NCBI RefSeq assembly: GCF_014084125.1
Contig: NZ_CP048405.1
Location: 6,634,001-6,698,000, forward strand
DNA: 64,000 nt
Direction of reading: 5' to 3'
Source: Streptacidiphilus sp. PB12-B1b
Lineage (GTDB): Bacteria > Actinomycetota > Actinomycetes > Streptomycetales > Streptomycetaceae
Of the stretch, positions 34,722 to 43,886 are shown piece by piece (the stretch's first letter is position 1; each line of letters opens with the position of its first letter). The notes below the pieces were generated by a model. That model ran no database searches. It had not been told where the DNA came from and saw nothing but the letters and a program-made list of their open reading frames with translations. Position numbers and translations under genes: made by a program.

Positions 34722-37700
34722 GTGCGGGGCTACGACGGCTACGAGGTTGACGATCACCTCTCCAAGTTCGAGGCCGAGATGGATCGGCTGCGAACGGAGC
34801 GGGAGAAGGCCGTCACGCATGCCGAAGACCTCGCCTACCAGGTCGAGGTCCTTCGGGCGAAGCTGCACGAGGCACGGCGGCAGCTGGCCCAGCCGCGCGC
34901 CTTCGACTCCGTCGCCGGCCAGGCCGAGCAGATCCTCCGCAACGCCGAGATGCAGGCCGAGCAGCTGCGCGCGGACGCCGAGCGGATGCGCCTGGAAGCC
35001 CAGAACATCACCCAGCGGGTCATGCAGGAGGCGGCCGAGCGCAGCGCCCGGCTCCAGGCCGAGTGGCAGGCCGAGGCCGACAACCGGCGCCGCCACCTGG
35101 AAGCCGAACTGGCCGAGCTGCGCCGCAACGCCGAACGGCACGTCAACGAGAACGTCTCCTGGGCCGAGCAGGCCCGCGTGGGCACCGAGGAGCAGGCCCG
35201 CCGCGTCCTGGACGAGTCCCGGGCCGAGGCCGAGCGGCTGCTGGCCGTGGCCCGGGCCGAGGCCATGGCCGTCTCCGAGCAGGCCACCTCGCAGGTCGCC
35301 GCGGACGTCGAGTCCACCCGGGCCGAGGCCGACCAGGTGCTGCAGCGCGCCCGGACCGAGGCCGAACGGCTGCTGACGGCCGCCGCCGCCCAGGCCCAGC
35401 AGGCCGCCGAAGGCGCCGAGCGGGTCAAGAGCAGCGCCCACAGCGAGGCCGGGGAGCAGCTGCAGCAGGCCCAGGCCGAGATCGACGCGCTGCGCCGGGC
35501 CGCCGCCGACACCCAGGCCGCCGCCGAGCGCGAACGCGCCGAGCTGGTCGCCGAGGCCGAGCGCTACCGCCGTGAGGCCGAGGAGCTGCGCGCCGCCGCC
35601 GAGCAGGCCGCCGAGGAGCTGCGGGCGGACGCCGAGGCCGCCGCCGCCAAGCGGCTGACCGACGCCGAGACCGCCGGTGAGGCGCGCGCGGCGACCGCCA
35701 AGGCCGAGGTCGCCCGGATGGTCGCGGCCGCCACCAAGGAGGCCGAGCAGGTCAAGGCCGCCGCCGAACAGCTCAAGGCCGAGGCCCAGCAGCTGCTGGA
35801 CGACGCCGAGGTGCAGGTCGAGCAGCTGCGGGTGGAGGCCGTCGAGGCCGGCCGCACCGAGGGCGCCGCCAACGCCACCGTCCACCTGGCCAAGGCCGCC
35901 CGCACCGCCGAGGACGTCATCGGCCGGGCCACCGAGGAGGCCGGGCAGCTGCGCGCCGCCGCCGCCGAGGAGGCCGAGCGGGTCCGGGCCGAGGCCAGGG
36001 CCGAGGTCGAACGGCTGCGCGCGGAGAGCCGCGCGGCGGCGGAGCGCGCCCAGGGCAGCGCCCTGGACGAGATCCAGGCGCACCAGGACGAGGCGGCGCG
36101 GCTGCGGGCCGAGGCCGAGGAGCAGCGCGCCGAGGCCGCGAAGGAGGCCGAGCGGGTCCGGGCCGACGCCCGCCGCCAGGCCGTCACGCAGATCGAGGAG
36201 GCCGCCCGCACCGCTGAGGAGCTGCTGGTCCGGGCCAAGGCCGACGCGGACGAGCTGCGCGGCGGCGCCGCCGTGGAGCTGGCCAAGCTGCGGGAGCGCG
36301 CCACCGAGCAGGCCACCGAGGTGCAGGCCAGGGCCGAGGCGGTGCTGGCCCGCGCCCGCGCCGAGGCCGAGCGGCTGCGCACCGAGGCCGAGACCGAGGT
36401 GGCCGAGGCCCGGAAGCGCCGTACGGACGCCGAGAACGAGCACCGCGAGCGGGTCGCCGAGATCGAGCGTTCCACGGCCGGGGCCGCGGAGCAGGCGGCG
36501 GCCGAGCGGCTGGCCCTGGCCGAGAGCGAGAGCGCCGAGCTGCGCGCCCAGGCCGCGCGCGAGCGGGACGAGGTGCTGCGGGCGGCCGAGCAGCTGGCCT
36601 CGACCCGGGTGGAGGAGGCGTCGGCCACCGCCGAGCACCTCAAGGGCGAGGCCCGGGAGGTCCGCGAGCGGGCGTCGGCCGAGGCCAAGCGGCTGTCCGA
36701 GGAGTCCCGGCAGGCGTACGCGCGGGCCACCGAGGAGCTGGAGCGCCGTCGGGCCCTGGCCGAGGCCGACGAGGCCGCCGCCGCCCGGGCCCGGACCGAG
36801 GCCGAGGCGTTCGCGGCGGAGCTGCGCGAGCAGGTCACCGCCGAGGTGGCCGCGGCCCGGGTGGAGGCGCAGGCGCAGGTCGCCGAGGGCGTACTGGAGC
36901 TGGAGCGGCAGAACGCCCGGGCCGAGGCCGAGCGCACGCAACTGCTGGGCGCGGCGCAGGAGGAGGCCGCCCGGCTGCGCGCCGAGGCCGAGGCCCGGGC
37001 AGCCGAGCGGCTCGCCGAACTCGACCGGCAGAGCGCCGAGGCCGAGGCCGAACGCGTCCAACTCCTGGACGCCGCCCGCGAAGAAGCCGCACGCCTGCAC
37101 ACCGAGACCGAAGCCCAGGCCGCCGAACGCCTCGCCGAACTCGACCGGCACAGCGCCGAGGCCGAGGCCGAACGCGTCCAACTCCTGGACGCCGCCCGCG
37201 AAGAAGCCGCACGCCTGCACACCGAGACCGAAGCCCGGGCCGCCGAACGCCTCGCCGAACTCGACCGGCAGATCACCGAAGCCGAGGCCGAGCGCGGCGA
37301 ACTCCTGGGCGCGGCACGGGAGGAGGCCGCCCGGCTGCGCGCCGAGGCGTCGGAGGAGGCGGCCCGGGTCCGGGCCGAGTCGCAGGCCGAGGCCGCCGAG
37401 GTCACCGCGGAGCTGGAGCGGCAGCGGGCCCTGGACGAGGCCGCCGCCGAGGCCGAGCTGGCCGAGGCGCAGCGCCAGCGCGGCGACGCCGCCGAGGAGC
37501 TGCGGACGGCCCAGGCCGAATCCCGCAAGCTGCTCGCCGACGCCGAGCGCGAGGCCGGGCAGGTCCGCGAGCTGGCGACGACCGAGGCCGCGCGGCTGCG
37601 GGCCGAGGCCGAGCAGAACGCGATCGCCTCGATCGCCGCCGCCGAGGACGAGGCCGCCGAGGTGCGCCAGTCGGTCGCCGGGATGTACGAGGCCGCCGAG

Positions 37701-39371
37701 GCGCAGACCACCCAGCTGCGGGCGGACGCCGAGCGCGAGGCCGCGCTGGTCCGCAGCCAGGCCGAGGAGCACGCCCAGGAGGTGCGCGACAGCGTCGCCA
37801 CCGAGGCCGGGCAGGTGCGGGACCTGGCGACGACCGAGGCCGCGCGGCTGCGCGCGGAGGCCGAGCGGGCGCTGGCCGAGGGCGAGGCCGAGGCGGAGTC
37901 CGTGCGGGCGGCGGCCACCGCCGCCGCCGAGGCGCTGCGGGCCGAGACCGAGCAGGCCGCCTCCCGGCTGCGGGCGGAGGCGCAGGCGGTGCGGGTCGCG
38001 GCCGACGAGGAGGCCCAGCGGATCAGCGCCGAGGCCGCGGCCGCCGCCGAGGCGCTGCGGGTGGAGTCCGAGCAGGCCGCCGCCCGGCTGCGGGCGGACA
38101 CCCAGGCCGCCGCCCGCGCGTTGCTGGCCGACGCCGAGGCGGAGGCCGCCCGGCTGCGCGCCGAGGCGCAGGCGGTGCGGACCGCCGCGGGCGAGGACGC
38201 CCAGCGGATCGCCGCCGAGGCGGAGACCGCCGCCGACGCCCTGCGCGCCGAGGCCGAGACCGAGGCCGCGCGGCTGCGCAAGGAGGCCGGCGCGGTGCGG
38301 ATCGCCGCGGCCGAGACCGCCGAGCAGATCACCACCGAGGCCGAGACCGCCGCGCTGGCGACCACCGCCGCCGCCGAGGAGCAGGCCGACGCCATGGTGT
38401 CCGCCGCCCGCAAGGAGGCCGACCGGCTGGTCACCGAGGGCGCGGCCGAGGGCGCGGCCCTGGTCGAGCAGGCCCGCAAGGACGCCGACGTGATGCTGGT
38501 GGAGGCCCGCCGGGACTCCACCGCCATCCGCGAGCGCGCCGAGGAGCTGCGCGAGCGGACCGACGTCGAGACCACCGCGCTGCACGAGCGGGCCCGCAAG
38601 GAGTCCGCCGAGGCGATGAAGGCGGCCGGCGAGCGCGTCGACAAGCTGGTGTCGGCCGCGACCGAGCAGGTCGAGGACGTCAAGCGGGAGGCCGCGCTGG
38701 CCCTGGGCGAGGCCCAGGAGCGTGCGGCCAAGCTGGTGGCCGACGCCGAGGAGAAGGCCGGTGAGCTGCTCTCCACGGCCGAACGCGAGGCTGCGCAGAC
38801 GCAGTCGGAAGCTTCGACGGAGGCGAGCCGGGTCCGGATCGCCGCCGTGCGGAAGGCGGAGGGGCTGCTCAAGGAGGCGGAGCAGAAGCTCGCCGACGAC
38901 ACCGCCAAGGGGGCGGCCCTGCGGGCCGAGGCGGCGGAGCAGTTGAAGACCGCGAAGGAGGAGGCGGAGCAGCTGCGCGCGGCTGCCGCCGAAGCAGCGG
39001 AGCGCATCCGCAAGGAGGCCGTGCAGGCCGCCGAGGCCGAGCTGACCCGGGCCCGCGAGGAGGCCGAGCAGCTCACCGACGAGGCTCTGAACGAGGCTCA
39101 GCGGATCACCGACGAGGGGCGCCGTGACCTGGACGAGCTCGTCAACCGCCGCAAGGACATCAACACCGAGATCGCCCGGGTGCAGGACGTCCTGCAGGCC
39201 CTGGAGTCCTTCGAGGCTCCGTCAGGGACCGCATCGGGCAAGAACAACGGGGGCAACGGGGGCAACGGGAGCGGCAGGCCGGGCGGCGGCCGGGGCAGTG
39301 CCCCGGCGGGCGTCGGCGCAGGCCCCACCCGCGCGGGTGGCAAAAGAAGTGACGTTGCACCACCCGATTGA
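34722..39371 (+). CDS. scy: polarity scaffold coiled-coil protein Scy
   Basis: Scy is the very long coiled-coil protein that organises the tip (polarisome) of streptomycete hyphae and works with DivIVA and FilP. This copy has about 1549 residues, longer than the roughly 1300 of S. coelicolor. The N-terminal segment (VDDHLSKFEAEMDRLRTEREKA) is followed by an almost uninterrupted Ala/Glu/Arg-rich coiled coil up to about residue 1500. It ends VNRRKDINTEIARVQDVLQAL and a Gly/Asn-rich tail. GTG 34722 is preferred because homologs begin near VRGY; a GTG at 34686 is possible. A 120-bp tandem duplication lies inside. filP follows after 111 bp. Confidence 0.9.
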   Translation: MRGYDGYEVDDHLSKFEAEMDRLRTEREKAVTHAEDLAYQVEVLRAKLHEARRQLAQPRAFDSVAGQAEQILRNAEMQAEQLRADAERMRLEAQNITQRVMQEAAERSARLQAEWQAEADNRRRHLEAELAELRRNAERHVNENVSWAEQARVGTEEQARRVLDESRAEAERLLAVARAEAMAVSEQATSQVAADVESTRAEADQVLQRARTEAERLLTAAAAQAQQAAEGAERVKSSAHSEAGEQLQQAQAEIDALRRAAADTQAAAERERAELVAEAERYRREAEELRAAAEQAAEELRADAEAAAAKRLTDAETAGEARAATAKAEVARMVAAATKEAEQVKAAAEQLKAEAQQLLDDAEVQVEQLRVEAVEAGRTEGAANATVHLAKAARTAEDVIGRATEEAGQLRAAAAEEAERVRAEARAEVERLRAESRAAAERAQGSALDEIQAHQDEAARLRAEAEEQRAEAAKEAERVRADARRQAVTQIEEAARTAEELLVRAKADADELRGGAAVELAKLRERATEQATEVQARAEAVLARARAEAERLRTEAETEVAEARKRRTDAENEHRERVAEIERSTAGAAEQAAAERLALAESESAELRAQAARERDEVLRAAEQLASTRVEEASATAEHLKGEAREVRERASAEAKRLSEESRQAYARATEELERRRALAEADEAAAARARTEAEAFAAELREQVTAEVAAARVEAQAQVAEGVLELERQNARAEAERTQLLGAAQEEAARLRAEAEARAAERLAELDRQSAEAEAERVQLLDAAREEAARLHTETEAQAAERLAELDRHSAEAEAERVQLLDAAREEAARLHTETEARAAERLAELDRQITEAEAERGELLGAAREEAARLRAEASEEAARVRAESQAEAAEVTAELERQRALDEAAAEAELAEAQRQRGDAAEELRTAQAESRKLLADAEREAGQVRELATTEAARLRAEAEQNAIASIAAAEDEAAEVRQSVAGMYEAAEAQTTQLRADAEREAALVRSQAEEHAQEVRDSVATEAGQVRDLATTEAARLRAEAERALAEGEAEAESVRAAATAAAEALRAETEQAASRLRAEAQAVRVAADEEAQRISAEAAAAAEALRVESEQAAARLRADTQAAARALLADAEAEAARLRAEAQAVRTAAGEDAQRIAAEAETAADALRAEAETEAARLRKEAGAVRIAAAETAEQITTEAETAALATTAAAEEQADAMVSAARKEADRLVTEGAAEGAALVEQARKDADVMLVEARRDSTAIRERAEELRERTDVETTALHERARKESAEAMKAAGERVDKLVSAATEQVEDVKREAALALGEAQERAAKLVADAEEKAGELLSTAEREAAQTQSEASTEASRVRIAAVRKAEGLLKEAEQKLADDTAKGAALRAEAAEQLKTAKEEAEQLRAAAAEAAERIRKEAVQAAEAELTRAREEAEQLTDEALNEAQRITDEGRRDLDELVNRRKDINTEIARVQDVLQALESFEAPSGTASGKNNGGNGGNGSGRPGGGRGSAPAGVGAGPTRAGGKRSDVAPPD
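37021..37260 (+). repeat. nearly exact 120-bp tandem duplication inside scy
   Basis: Positions 37021-37140 and 37141-37260 differ at only two bases. Each unit adds 40 residues (about 767-806 and 807-846) to the coiled coil, and the following 60 bp are a weaker third copy. Forty residues equal three hendecads plus one heptad, so the coil phase can be kept. Confidence 0.9.
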
Positions 39372-39482
39372 GCGGTCATTCTCCACTCTTCATCGGCTTT
39401 CGGCCGATGACACTCCGAATCCGTGCCAGGATTCGCCCTATCACCTCACACCTCACCGGGCATACGACAGGAACCGAACCCC

Positions 39483-40415
39483 ATGAGCGATCCACACTCT
39501 CCGCACGGCTTCGACACCGTGCGCCGTGGGTACGAGCGTGCTCAGGTCGACGAACGCATCAGCAAGCTGATTGCAGACCGGGACAGCGCCCTCGCCCGCA
39601 TCACCGCGCTCGAGAAGCGGATCGAGGAGCTGCACCTCGAAACCCAGAACGCGCAGGCCCAGGTCTCCGACGCGGAGCCCTCGTACGCCGGGCTCGGCGC
39701 GCGGGTCGAGAAGATCCTGCGTCTGGCCGAGGAGGAGGCCAAGGACCTGCGCGAGGAGGCCCGTCGGGCCGCCGAGCAGCACCGCGAGCTGGCCGAGGCC
39801 GCCGCGCAGCAGGTCCGCAGCGAGGCGGAGTCCTACGCCAAGGACCGCAAGGCCAAGGCCGAGGACGAGGGCCAGCTGATCGTCGAGAAGGCCAAGAGCG
39901 ACTCGACCCAGCTGCGCGCCGAGGCGACCAAGGACGCGCAGACCAAGCGCGAGGAGGCGGACGCCCTCTTCGAGGAGACCCGCACCAAGGCCTCCCAGGC
40001 CGCGCACGACTTCGAGACCAACCTGGCCAAGCGCCGCGAGCAGTCCGAGCGCGACCTGGCCGCCCGTCAGGCCAAGGCCGAGAAGCGCCTCGCGGAGATC
40101 GAGCACCGCGCGGAGCAGCTGCGGCTGGAGGCCGAGAAGCTGCGGACCGACGCCGAGCGCCGGGCCCGTCAGACCGTCGAGACGGCGCAGCGCCAGTCCG
40201 AGGACATCGTGGCCGACGCCAACGCCAAGGCCGACCGGATCCGCAGCGAGTCCGAGCGCGAGCTGGCCGCCCTGACCAACCGTCGGGACAGCATCAACGC
40301 GCAGCTCACCAACGTCCGCGAGATGCTGGCGACGCTGACGGGTGCCGCGGTCGCCGCCGCGTCCCTGCCGGACGACGACCTGACCCGCGGTGTGCCCGCG
40401 CAGCAGTCGCGCTGA
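39483..40415 (+). CDS. filP: filament-forming coiled-coil protein FilP
   Basis: FilP is an intermediate-filament-like cytoskeletal protein that gives hyphae stiffness and binds DivIVA and Scy near the tips; older records call it cellulose-binding protein. The 310 residues match the known length. The N-terminus reads HGFDTVRRGYERAQVDERISKL, a DivIVA-like start. An Ala/Glu/Lys/Arg-rich coiled-coil rod follows, then NRRDSINAQLTNVREMLATL and a short acidic tail. ATG 39483 with AGGAA upstream is preferred over an in-frame start at 39423. The gene closes with a strong stem-loop. Confidence 0.94.
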   Translation: MSDPHSPHGFDTVRRGYERAQVDERISKLIADRDSALARITALEKRIEELHLETQNAQAQVSDAEPSYAGLGARVEKILRLAEEEAKDLREEARRAAEQHRELAEAAAQQVRSEAESYAKDRKAKAEDEGQLIVEKAKSDSTQLRAEATKDAQTKREEADALFEETRTKASQAAHDFETNLAKRREQSERDLAARQAKAEKRLAEIEHRAEQLRLEAEKLRTDAERRARQTVETAQRQSEDIVADANAKADRIRSESERELAALTNRRDSINAQLTNVREMLATLTGAAVAAASLPDDDLTRGVPAQQSR

Positions 40416-40435
40416 CCCGGCGTCACCCCGGGTAC

Positions 40436-40492
40436 GACGCCGAAGGCCCCTCACCCCGCCCGCCAGGGCGCGGTCCAGGGGCCTTCGGCGTC
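40436..40492. terminator. stem-loop between convergent filP and the hydrolase gene
   Basis: GACGCCGAAGGCCCCT pairs perfectly with AGGGGCCTTCGGCGTC (16 bp), with a 25-nt loop. It serves both the filP transcript and the opposing hydrolase transcript. Confidence 0.85.
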
Positions 40493-40528
40493 TGCCGGGC
40501 GCGTCAGGCCGGGCGTTGAGCGGGGCGG

Positions 40529-41344
40529 TCAGCCCACGCGCCGCAGCAGCGCCCGTACCGCGGCGTTGAAGGCGTCCGGGGCCTCCAGCGCGGAGAGGTG
40601 CCCGGCCTGCGGGATGACGGTCAGAACGGCGTCGGGCAGCGCCGCGGCCATGGCCTCGGCGTCCGCCGGCGGGGTGATCGCGTCCAGCTCGCCGACCACG
40701 ACCGCGGCCGGCACCTCCAGCCGGGCCAGCGCCGCCAGGCTGTCGGGGCGCGCGGCCATGGCCCGCTGCATCCAGGCGACGCTCGCCGGCGCGGCCTCCT
40801 CGATCATCGCCCGGACCCGCTCGACCAGCCCCGGATCGCGCTCGGCGGCGCCCGCGCCCAGCAGCGGCGACGGCAGCTGCTCGTCCACCAGCAGCCGGAC
40901 GCTGTCGCGGGCGAGGACGGCGGCGGCGATCCGTTCCCGGTTGGCGCGCTGCTGCTCGGTGTCGGCGGCGGCCTTGGTGTCCGCCAGCAGCAGCCCGGCC
41001 AGGCGGTGCGGGTGCCGGCGGGCCAGGGCCATGGCGGTGTAGCCGCCGAGCGAGAGCCCGCCGACCACCGCGCGGTCGATGCCGGCCCGGTCCAGCAGCA
41101 GCGCCAGGTCGTCGGCGAGCAGGTCCAGCGAGGGGCGGTCCGGGCCGAGGTCGGTGCCGCCGAAGCCGCGCAGGTCCACCGCGAGGACCCGGGCCCCGCT
41201 GCCGTCCCGGCCGGGCAGGTCGTCCAGCTGCGCCTGCCACATCCGCGAGGACAGCGGGAAGGCGTGCAGCAGCACCAGCGGCGTGCCGGAACCGGACTCG
41301 CGGACGGCGAGGGCGGAGAGAGGGGGTAGCGGCTCGGTCGTCAT
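40529..41344 (-). CDS. alpha/beta-hydrolase
   Basis: A 271-residue alpha/beta-hydrolase fold protein. The oxyanion region is LLHAFPLSSRMW. The nucleophile elbow is GGLSLGGYTAM (Ser), the acid lies in VVGELDAITPPADAE (Asp) and the catalytic His in PQAGHLSALEAP. The substrate is unknown; homologs are often annotated as 3-oxoadipate enol-lactonase or haloperoxidase-like, which the sequence cannot decide. ATG 41344 is 7 nt downstream of a TAGGGT hexamer, consistent with a leaderless transcript. AGGGTGG overlapping that hexamer could also serve as a ribosome site. Confidence 0.87.
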   Translation of the reverse strand: MTTEPLPPLSALAVRESGSGTPLVLLHAFPLSSRMWQAQLDDLPGRDGSGARVLAVDLRGFGGTDLGPDRPSLDLLADDLALLLDRAGIDRAVVGGLSLGGYTAMALARRHPHRLAGLLLADTKAAADTEQQRANRERIAAAVLARDSVRLLVDEQLPSPLLGAGAAERDPGLVERVRAMIEEAAPASVAWMQRAMAARPDSLAALARLEVPAAVVVGELDAITPPADAEAMAAALPDAVLTVIPQAGHLSALEAPDAFNAAVRALLRRVG

Positions 41345-41351
41345 GTCGGCC

Positions 41352-41357
41352 ACCCTA
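41352..41357 (-). promoter_or_regulatory. -10 hexamer TAGGGT before the hydrolase gene
   Basis: It ends 7 nt before the ATG on the minus strand. A second -10-like hexamer, TAGTCT (41403-41408), faces the other way toward the ABC transporter. Confidence 0.4.
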
Positions 41358-41440
41358 GGTGGCGCAGGGCGTGCTTGTCGGGCGCGTCCCGCTGCTTTGT
41401 CCTAGTCTGACGGAGAGTGACCGGCGAGCAGGGAGCGGCG

Positions 41441-42517
41441 ATGATCGAGGTCCACGAGCTGACCAAGCTGTATGGCGACACGCTCGCCGTGGACCACCTC
41501 AGCTTCCAGGTGCCGCAGGGCGTGGTCACCGGCTTCCTCGGCCCGAACGGCGCGGGCAAGTCCACCACCATGCGGATGATGCTGGACCTGGACCGGCCCA
41601 CCAGCGGCCGGGTCAGCATCGACGGCAAGCACTACGCCCAGCTCAACGAGCCGCTCAAGCACATCGGCGCGCTGCTGGAGGCCAAGGCCGTGCACCCGGG
41701 CCGCAGCGCCTACAACCACCTGCTCTGGCTGGCCCAGAGCAACCGCATCCCGACCCGCCGGGTGGACGAGGTGCTGCGCCTGGTGGGGCTGCGGGAGGTC
41801 GCCAAGCGCCGCTCCGGGGGCTTCTCGCTGGGCATGGGCCAGCGGCTGGGCATCGCCGCCGCGCTGCTCGGCGATCCGCGGGTGCTGCTCTTCGACGAGC
41901 CGGTCAACGGGCTGGACCCGGAGGGCATCCTGTGGGTCCGCAACCTGATGAAGTCGCTGGCCGAGGAGGGCCGCACGGTCTTCGTCTCCTCGCACCTGAT
42001 GAGCGAGATGGCCGTCACCGCCGACCACCTGGTCGTCATCGGGCAGGGCCGGCTGCTGGCCAACCTCTCGATGGACGACTTCATCGACCAGAACTCGCAC
42101 AGCTACGTCCGGGTCCGCAGCCCCGAGCCGGAGGCCCTGCTGGACGCGCTCACCGGCGCCGGGCTGAGCGTCAAGCCGTCCACGGACAGCGCGCACGCGG
42201 GCGCGTACGAGGTGCCGGACGCCGACGCCGCGGTCATCGGCGACCTGGCCCGGGACCGGGGCCTGGCGCTGCACGAGCTGAGCCCGCAGCGGGCCTCGCT
42301 GGAGGAGGCGTTCATGCGGATGACGGCCGATTCGGTGGTCTACCGCACCGGCGCCGGCCCGGACCGAGGCGCCGCCCCGCAGCCGGACCGGCACGCGCAC
42401 CAGGGCCCGAACGGGGAGACCCGGCCGAACGGGGAGACCCGGACCGCCGCGCCGACCGGGGCGGTCACCGCCGAGCCGGGCTCCGGCTGGGGCGCCGGAT
42501 GGAAGAAGGAGAGCTGA
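41441..42517 (+). CDS. ABC transporter ATP-binding protein
   Basis: A 358-residue ATPase of the DrrA/BcrA type. It has Walker A GPNGAGKST (about residue 34), the ABC signature in FSLGMGQRLGIA, Walker B VLLFDEPVNGLDP and the switch histidine in VSSHLMSEM. About 220 residues form the nucleotide-binding domain, followed by the usual accessory domain and a disordered Gly/Pro/Arg/Thr-rich tail (about 310-358). ATG 41441 has GGGAG 5-6 nt upstream; the GTG at 41417 is less likely. The stop is 1 bp before the permease start, so the pair is an operon. The substrate is unknown; such exporters often confer drug or bacteriocin resistance. Confidence 0.93.
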   Translation: MIEVHELTKLYGDTLAVDHLSFQVPQGVVTGFLGPNGAGKSTTMRMMLDLDRPTSGRVSIDGKHYAQLNEPLKHIGALLEAKAVHPGRSAYNHLLWLAQSNRIPTRRVDEVLRLVGLREVAKRRSGGFSLGMGQRLGIAAALLGDPRVLLFDEPVNGLDPEGILWVRNLMKSLAEEGRTVFVSSHLMSEMAVTADHLVVIGQGRLLANLSMDDFIDQNSHSYVRVRSPEPEALLDALTGAGLSVKPSTDSAHAGAYEVPDADAAVIGDLARDRGLALHELSPQRASLEEAFMRMTADSVVYRTGAGPDRGAAPQPDRHAHQGPNGETRPNGETRTAAPTGAVTAEPGSGWGAGWKKES

Positions 42518-42518
42518 G

Positions 42519-43286
42519 ATGGCCAACTCCGGAGCGGTCCTGCTCTCCGAGTGGACCAAGGTCAGGACGGTCAGATCCACCGTCATCACGCTGGCGATCA
42601 CCTTCGTGGTCACCGTGGGCCTGGGCGCGGGCATCTCCGCGCTCACCAACAGCCAGTGGCACACCATGAGCCCCACCGACCGGGCCACCTTCGACGCCAC
42701 CTCCACCAGCTTCTCCGGCATCCTGCTGGGGCAGCTGGCGCTGATCGTCTTCGCGGTGCTGGTGGTCGGCAACGAGTACAGCACCGGGATGATCCGGACC
42801 ACCCTGTCGGCCGTGCCCCGGCGCTGGACGCTGCTGCTGAGCAAGGCCGCCGTGGTGCTGGCACTGGTGCTGCCGGTGGCGCTGGTGACCAGCTTCACCG
42901 CGTTCTTCATCGGCCAGGCACTGCTCGGCAGCCACAGCACCTCGCTGGGCGCCCCGCACGTGCTGCGCGCGGTCCTGGCCATGGCGGTCTACATGACCCT
43001 GCTGGCGGAGCTGTCGCTCGGCGTGGCCTTCATGCTGCGCAAGCCGGTGGCCTCGCTGGGGCTGCTGATGCCGTTCTTCTTCCTGATCTCGCCGATCCTC
43101 GGCAACGTCCCCAAGGTCAAGACCGTGGCCCGGTACTTCCCGGACCGGGCGGGCCAGCAGATGGTGCAGGTGGTGGCGGGCACCAACTCCCCCTACGGGC
43201 CGGTGGAGGGCTTCTTCGTCTGCCTGGCCTGGGTGGCGGTCTGCCTGGCCGGCGGCTACCTGCTGCTGCGCCAGCGGGACGCCTGA
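42519..43286 (+). CDS. ABC transporter permease (ABC-2 type)
   Basis: The 255-residue membrane partner of the ATPase before it. After the typical cytosolic start LLSEWTKVRTVRST come six hydrophobic helices: ITLAITFVVTVGLGAGISAL, ILLGQLALIVFAVLVVG, AVVLALVLPVALVTSFTAFFIG, VLAMAVYMTLLAELSLGVAFML, LGLLMPFFFLISPIL and FFVCLAWVAVCLAGGYLLL. NEYSTGMIRTTLS is the conserved coupling segment. The stop codon lies in the left arm of the shared terminator. Confidence 0.92.
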   Translation: MANSGAVLLSEWTKVRTVRSTVITLAITFVVTVGLGAGISALTNSQWHTMSPTDRATFDATSTSFSGILLGQLALIVFAVLVVGNEYSTGMIRTTLSAVPRRWTLLLSKAAVVLALVLPVALVTSFTAFFIGQALLGSHSTSLGAPHVLRAVLAMAVYMTLLAELSLGVAFMLRKPVASLGLLMPFFFLISPILGNVPKVKTVARYFPDRAGQQMVQVVAGTNSPYGPVEGFFVCLAWVAVCLAGGYLLLRQRDA

Positions 43287-43326
43287 GGCACTGACCCCGC
43301 CCGGCAGCGGCCGAGGTCAGTGCCTC
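43285..43326. terminator. bidirectional stem-loop overlapping both convergent stop codons
   Basis: GAGGCACTGACC and GGTCAGTGCCTC pair perfectly over 12 bp. The left arm begins within the permease stop and the right arm contains the stop and last codons of the small zinc-motif gene. Confidence 0.85.
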
Positions 43327-43658
43327 GGCGCGTTGCGCCCGCGCTGGACGGCCGCGCCGCGCCGCTCGCGGGCGTTCCAGCAGGCCCGGTGCCAGTGCCG
43401 GCGGTCCTCGACCCCGCCGAGCCCGCCGACGCCGGAGGTCGGCCAGGCCACCAGGTGGCCGACGCCGGGCGGGATCTCCTGGTCGCAGCCGGGGCAGCGG
43501 TAGAACTTGCCGCTGTCCCCGGCGACCGGGCGGACCATCCAGTCCTCGCCCCGGTAGCTCTGCGTCTGCTCCAGGAACCAGCCCCCGCCGCTGCCGCCCT
43601 CGCTCGAACGCGGCTTCTCGGGTTCGCTCCCACGGGGGCGGCTTCGGCGCGGTGACAC
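43317..43658 (-). CDS. small zinc-motif protein of unknown function
   Basis: A 113-residue basic protein. Cys55 and Cys58 (YRCPGCDQEI), His68, and His88/His90/Cys93 (HWHRACW) are spaced like a treble-clef or HNH-like zinc site. Homologs in Streptomyces have been called ATP/GTP-binding, but I see no P-loop. GTG 43658 has GGGAG 4-5 nt upstream. The N-terminal 40 residues are Arg/Pro/Ser/Gly-rich and disordered. A nucleic-acid role is possible but unsupported. Confidence 0.72.
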   Translation of the reverse strand: MSPRRSRPRGSEPEKPRSSEGGSGGGWFLEQTQSYRGEDWMVRPVAGDSGKFYRCPGCDQEIPPGVGHLVAWPTSGVGGLGGVEDRRHWHRACWNARERRGAAVQRGRNAPRH

Positions 43659-43886
43659 GTTTCTCCCTGGGCAGGCAGGCATGCTGGTCCCCACCAGGGT
43701 ACGAGGTGACACCGGCGAAAAGTCCGCATTAGCACAGGTTGCTCAGGTGCACCAGGGCCGGACCCCAATTCCACCCGTAATCGCGGTCGGCGAGCCCAAA
43801 TCATGGTGCCACCGGCACATGACATGAGTTACTCCAGAGGGAGGCGCGGGACCGAAGTTCCCCGCGGGACCGAGGAGTTGATTCCC

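Noticed and set aside
34644-38585. A 1313-codon minus-strand open frame opposite scy
   Set aside because: It mirrors the Ala/Glu/Arg codons of scy, giving Leu/Gly/Arg-rich low complexity without domains or a ribosome site; extreme G+C removes stop codons from such antisense frames.
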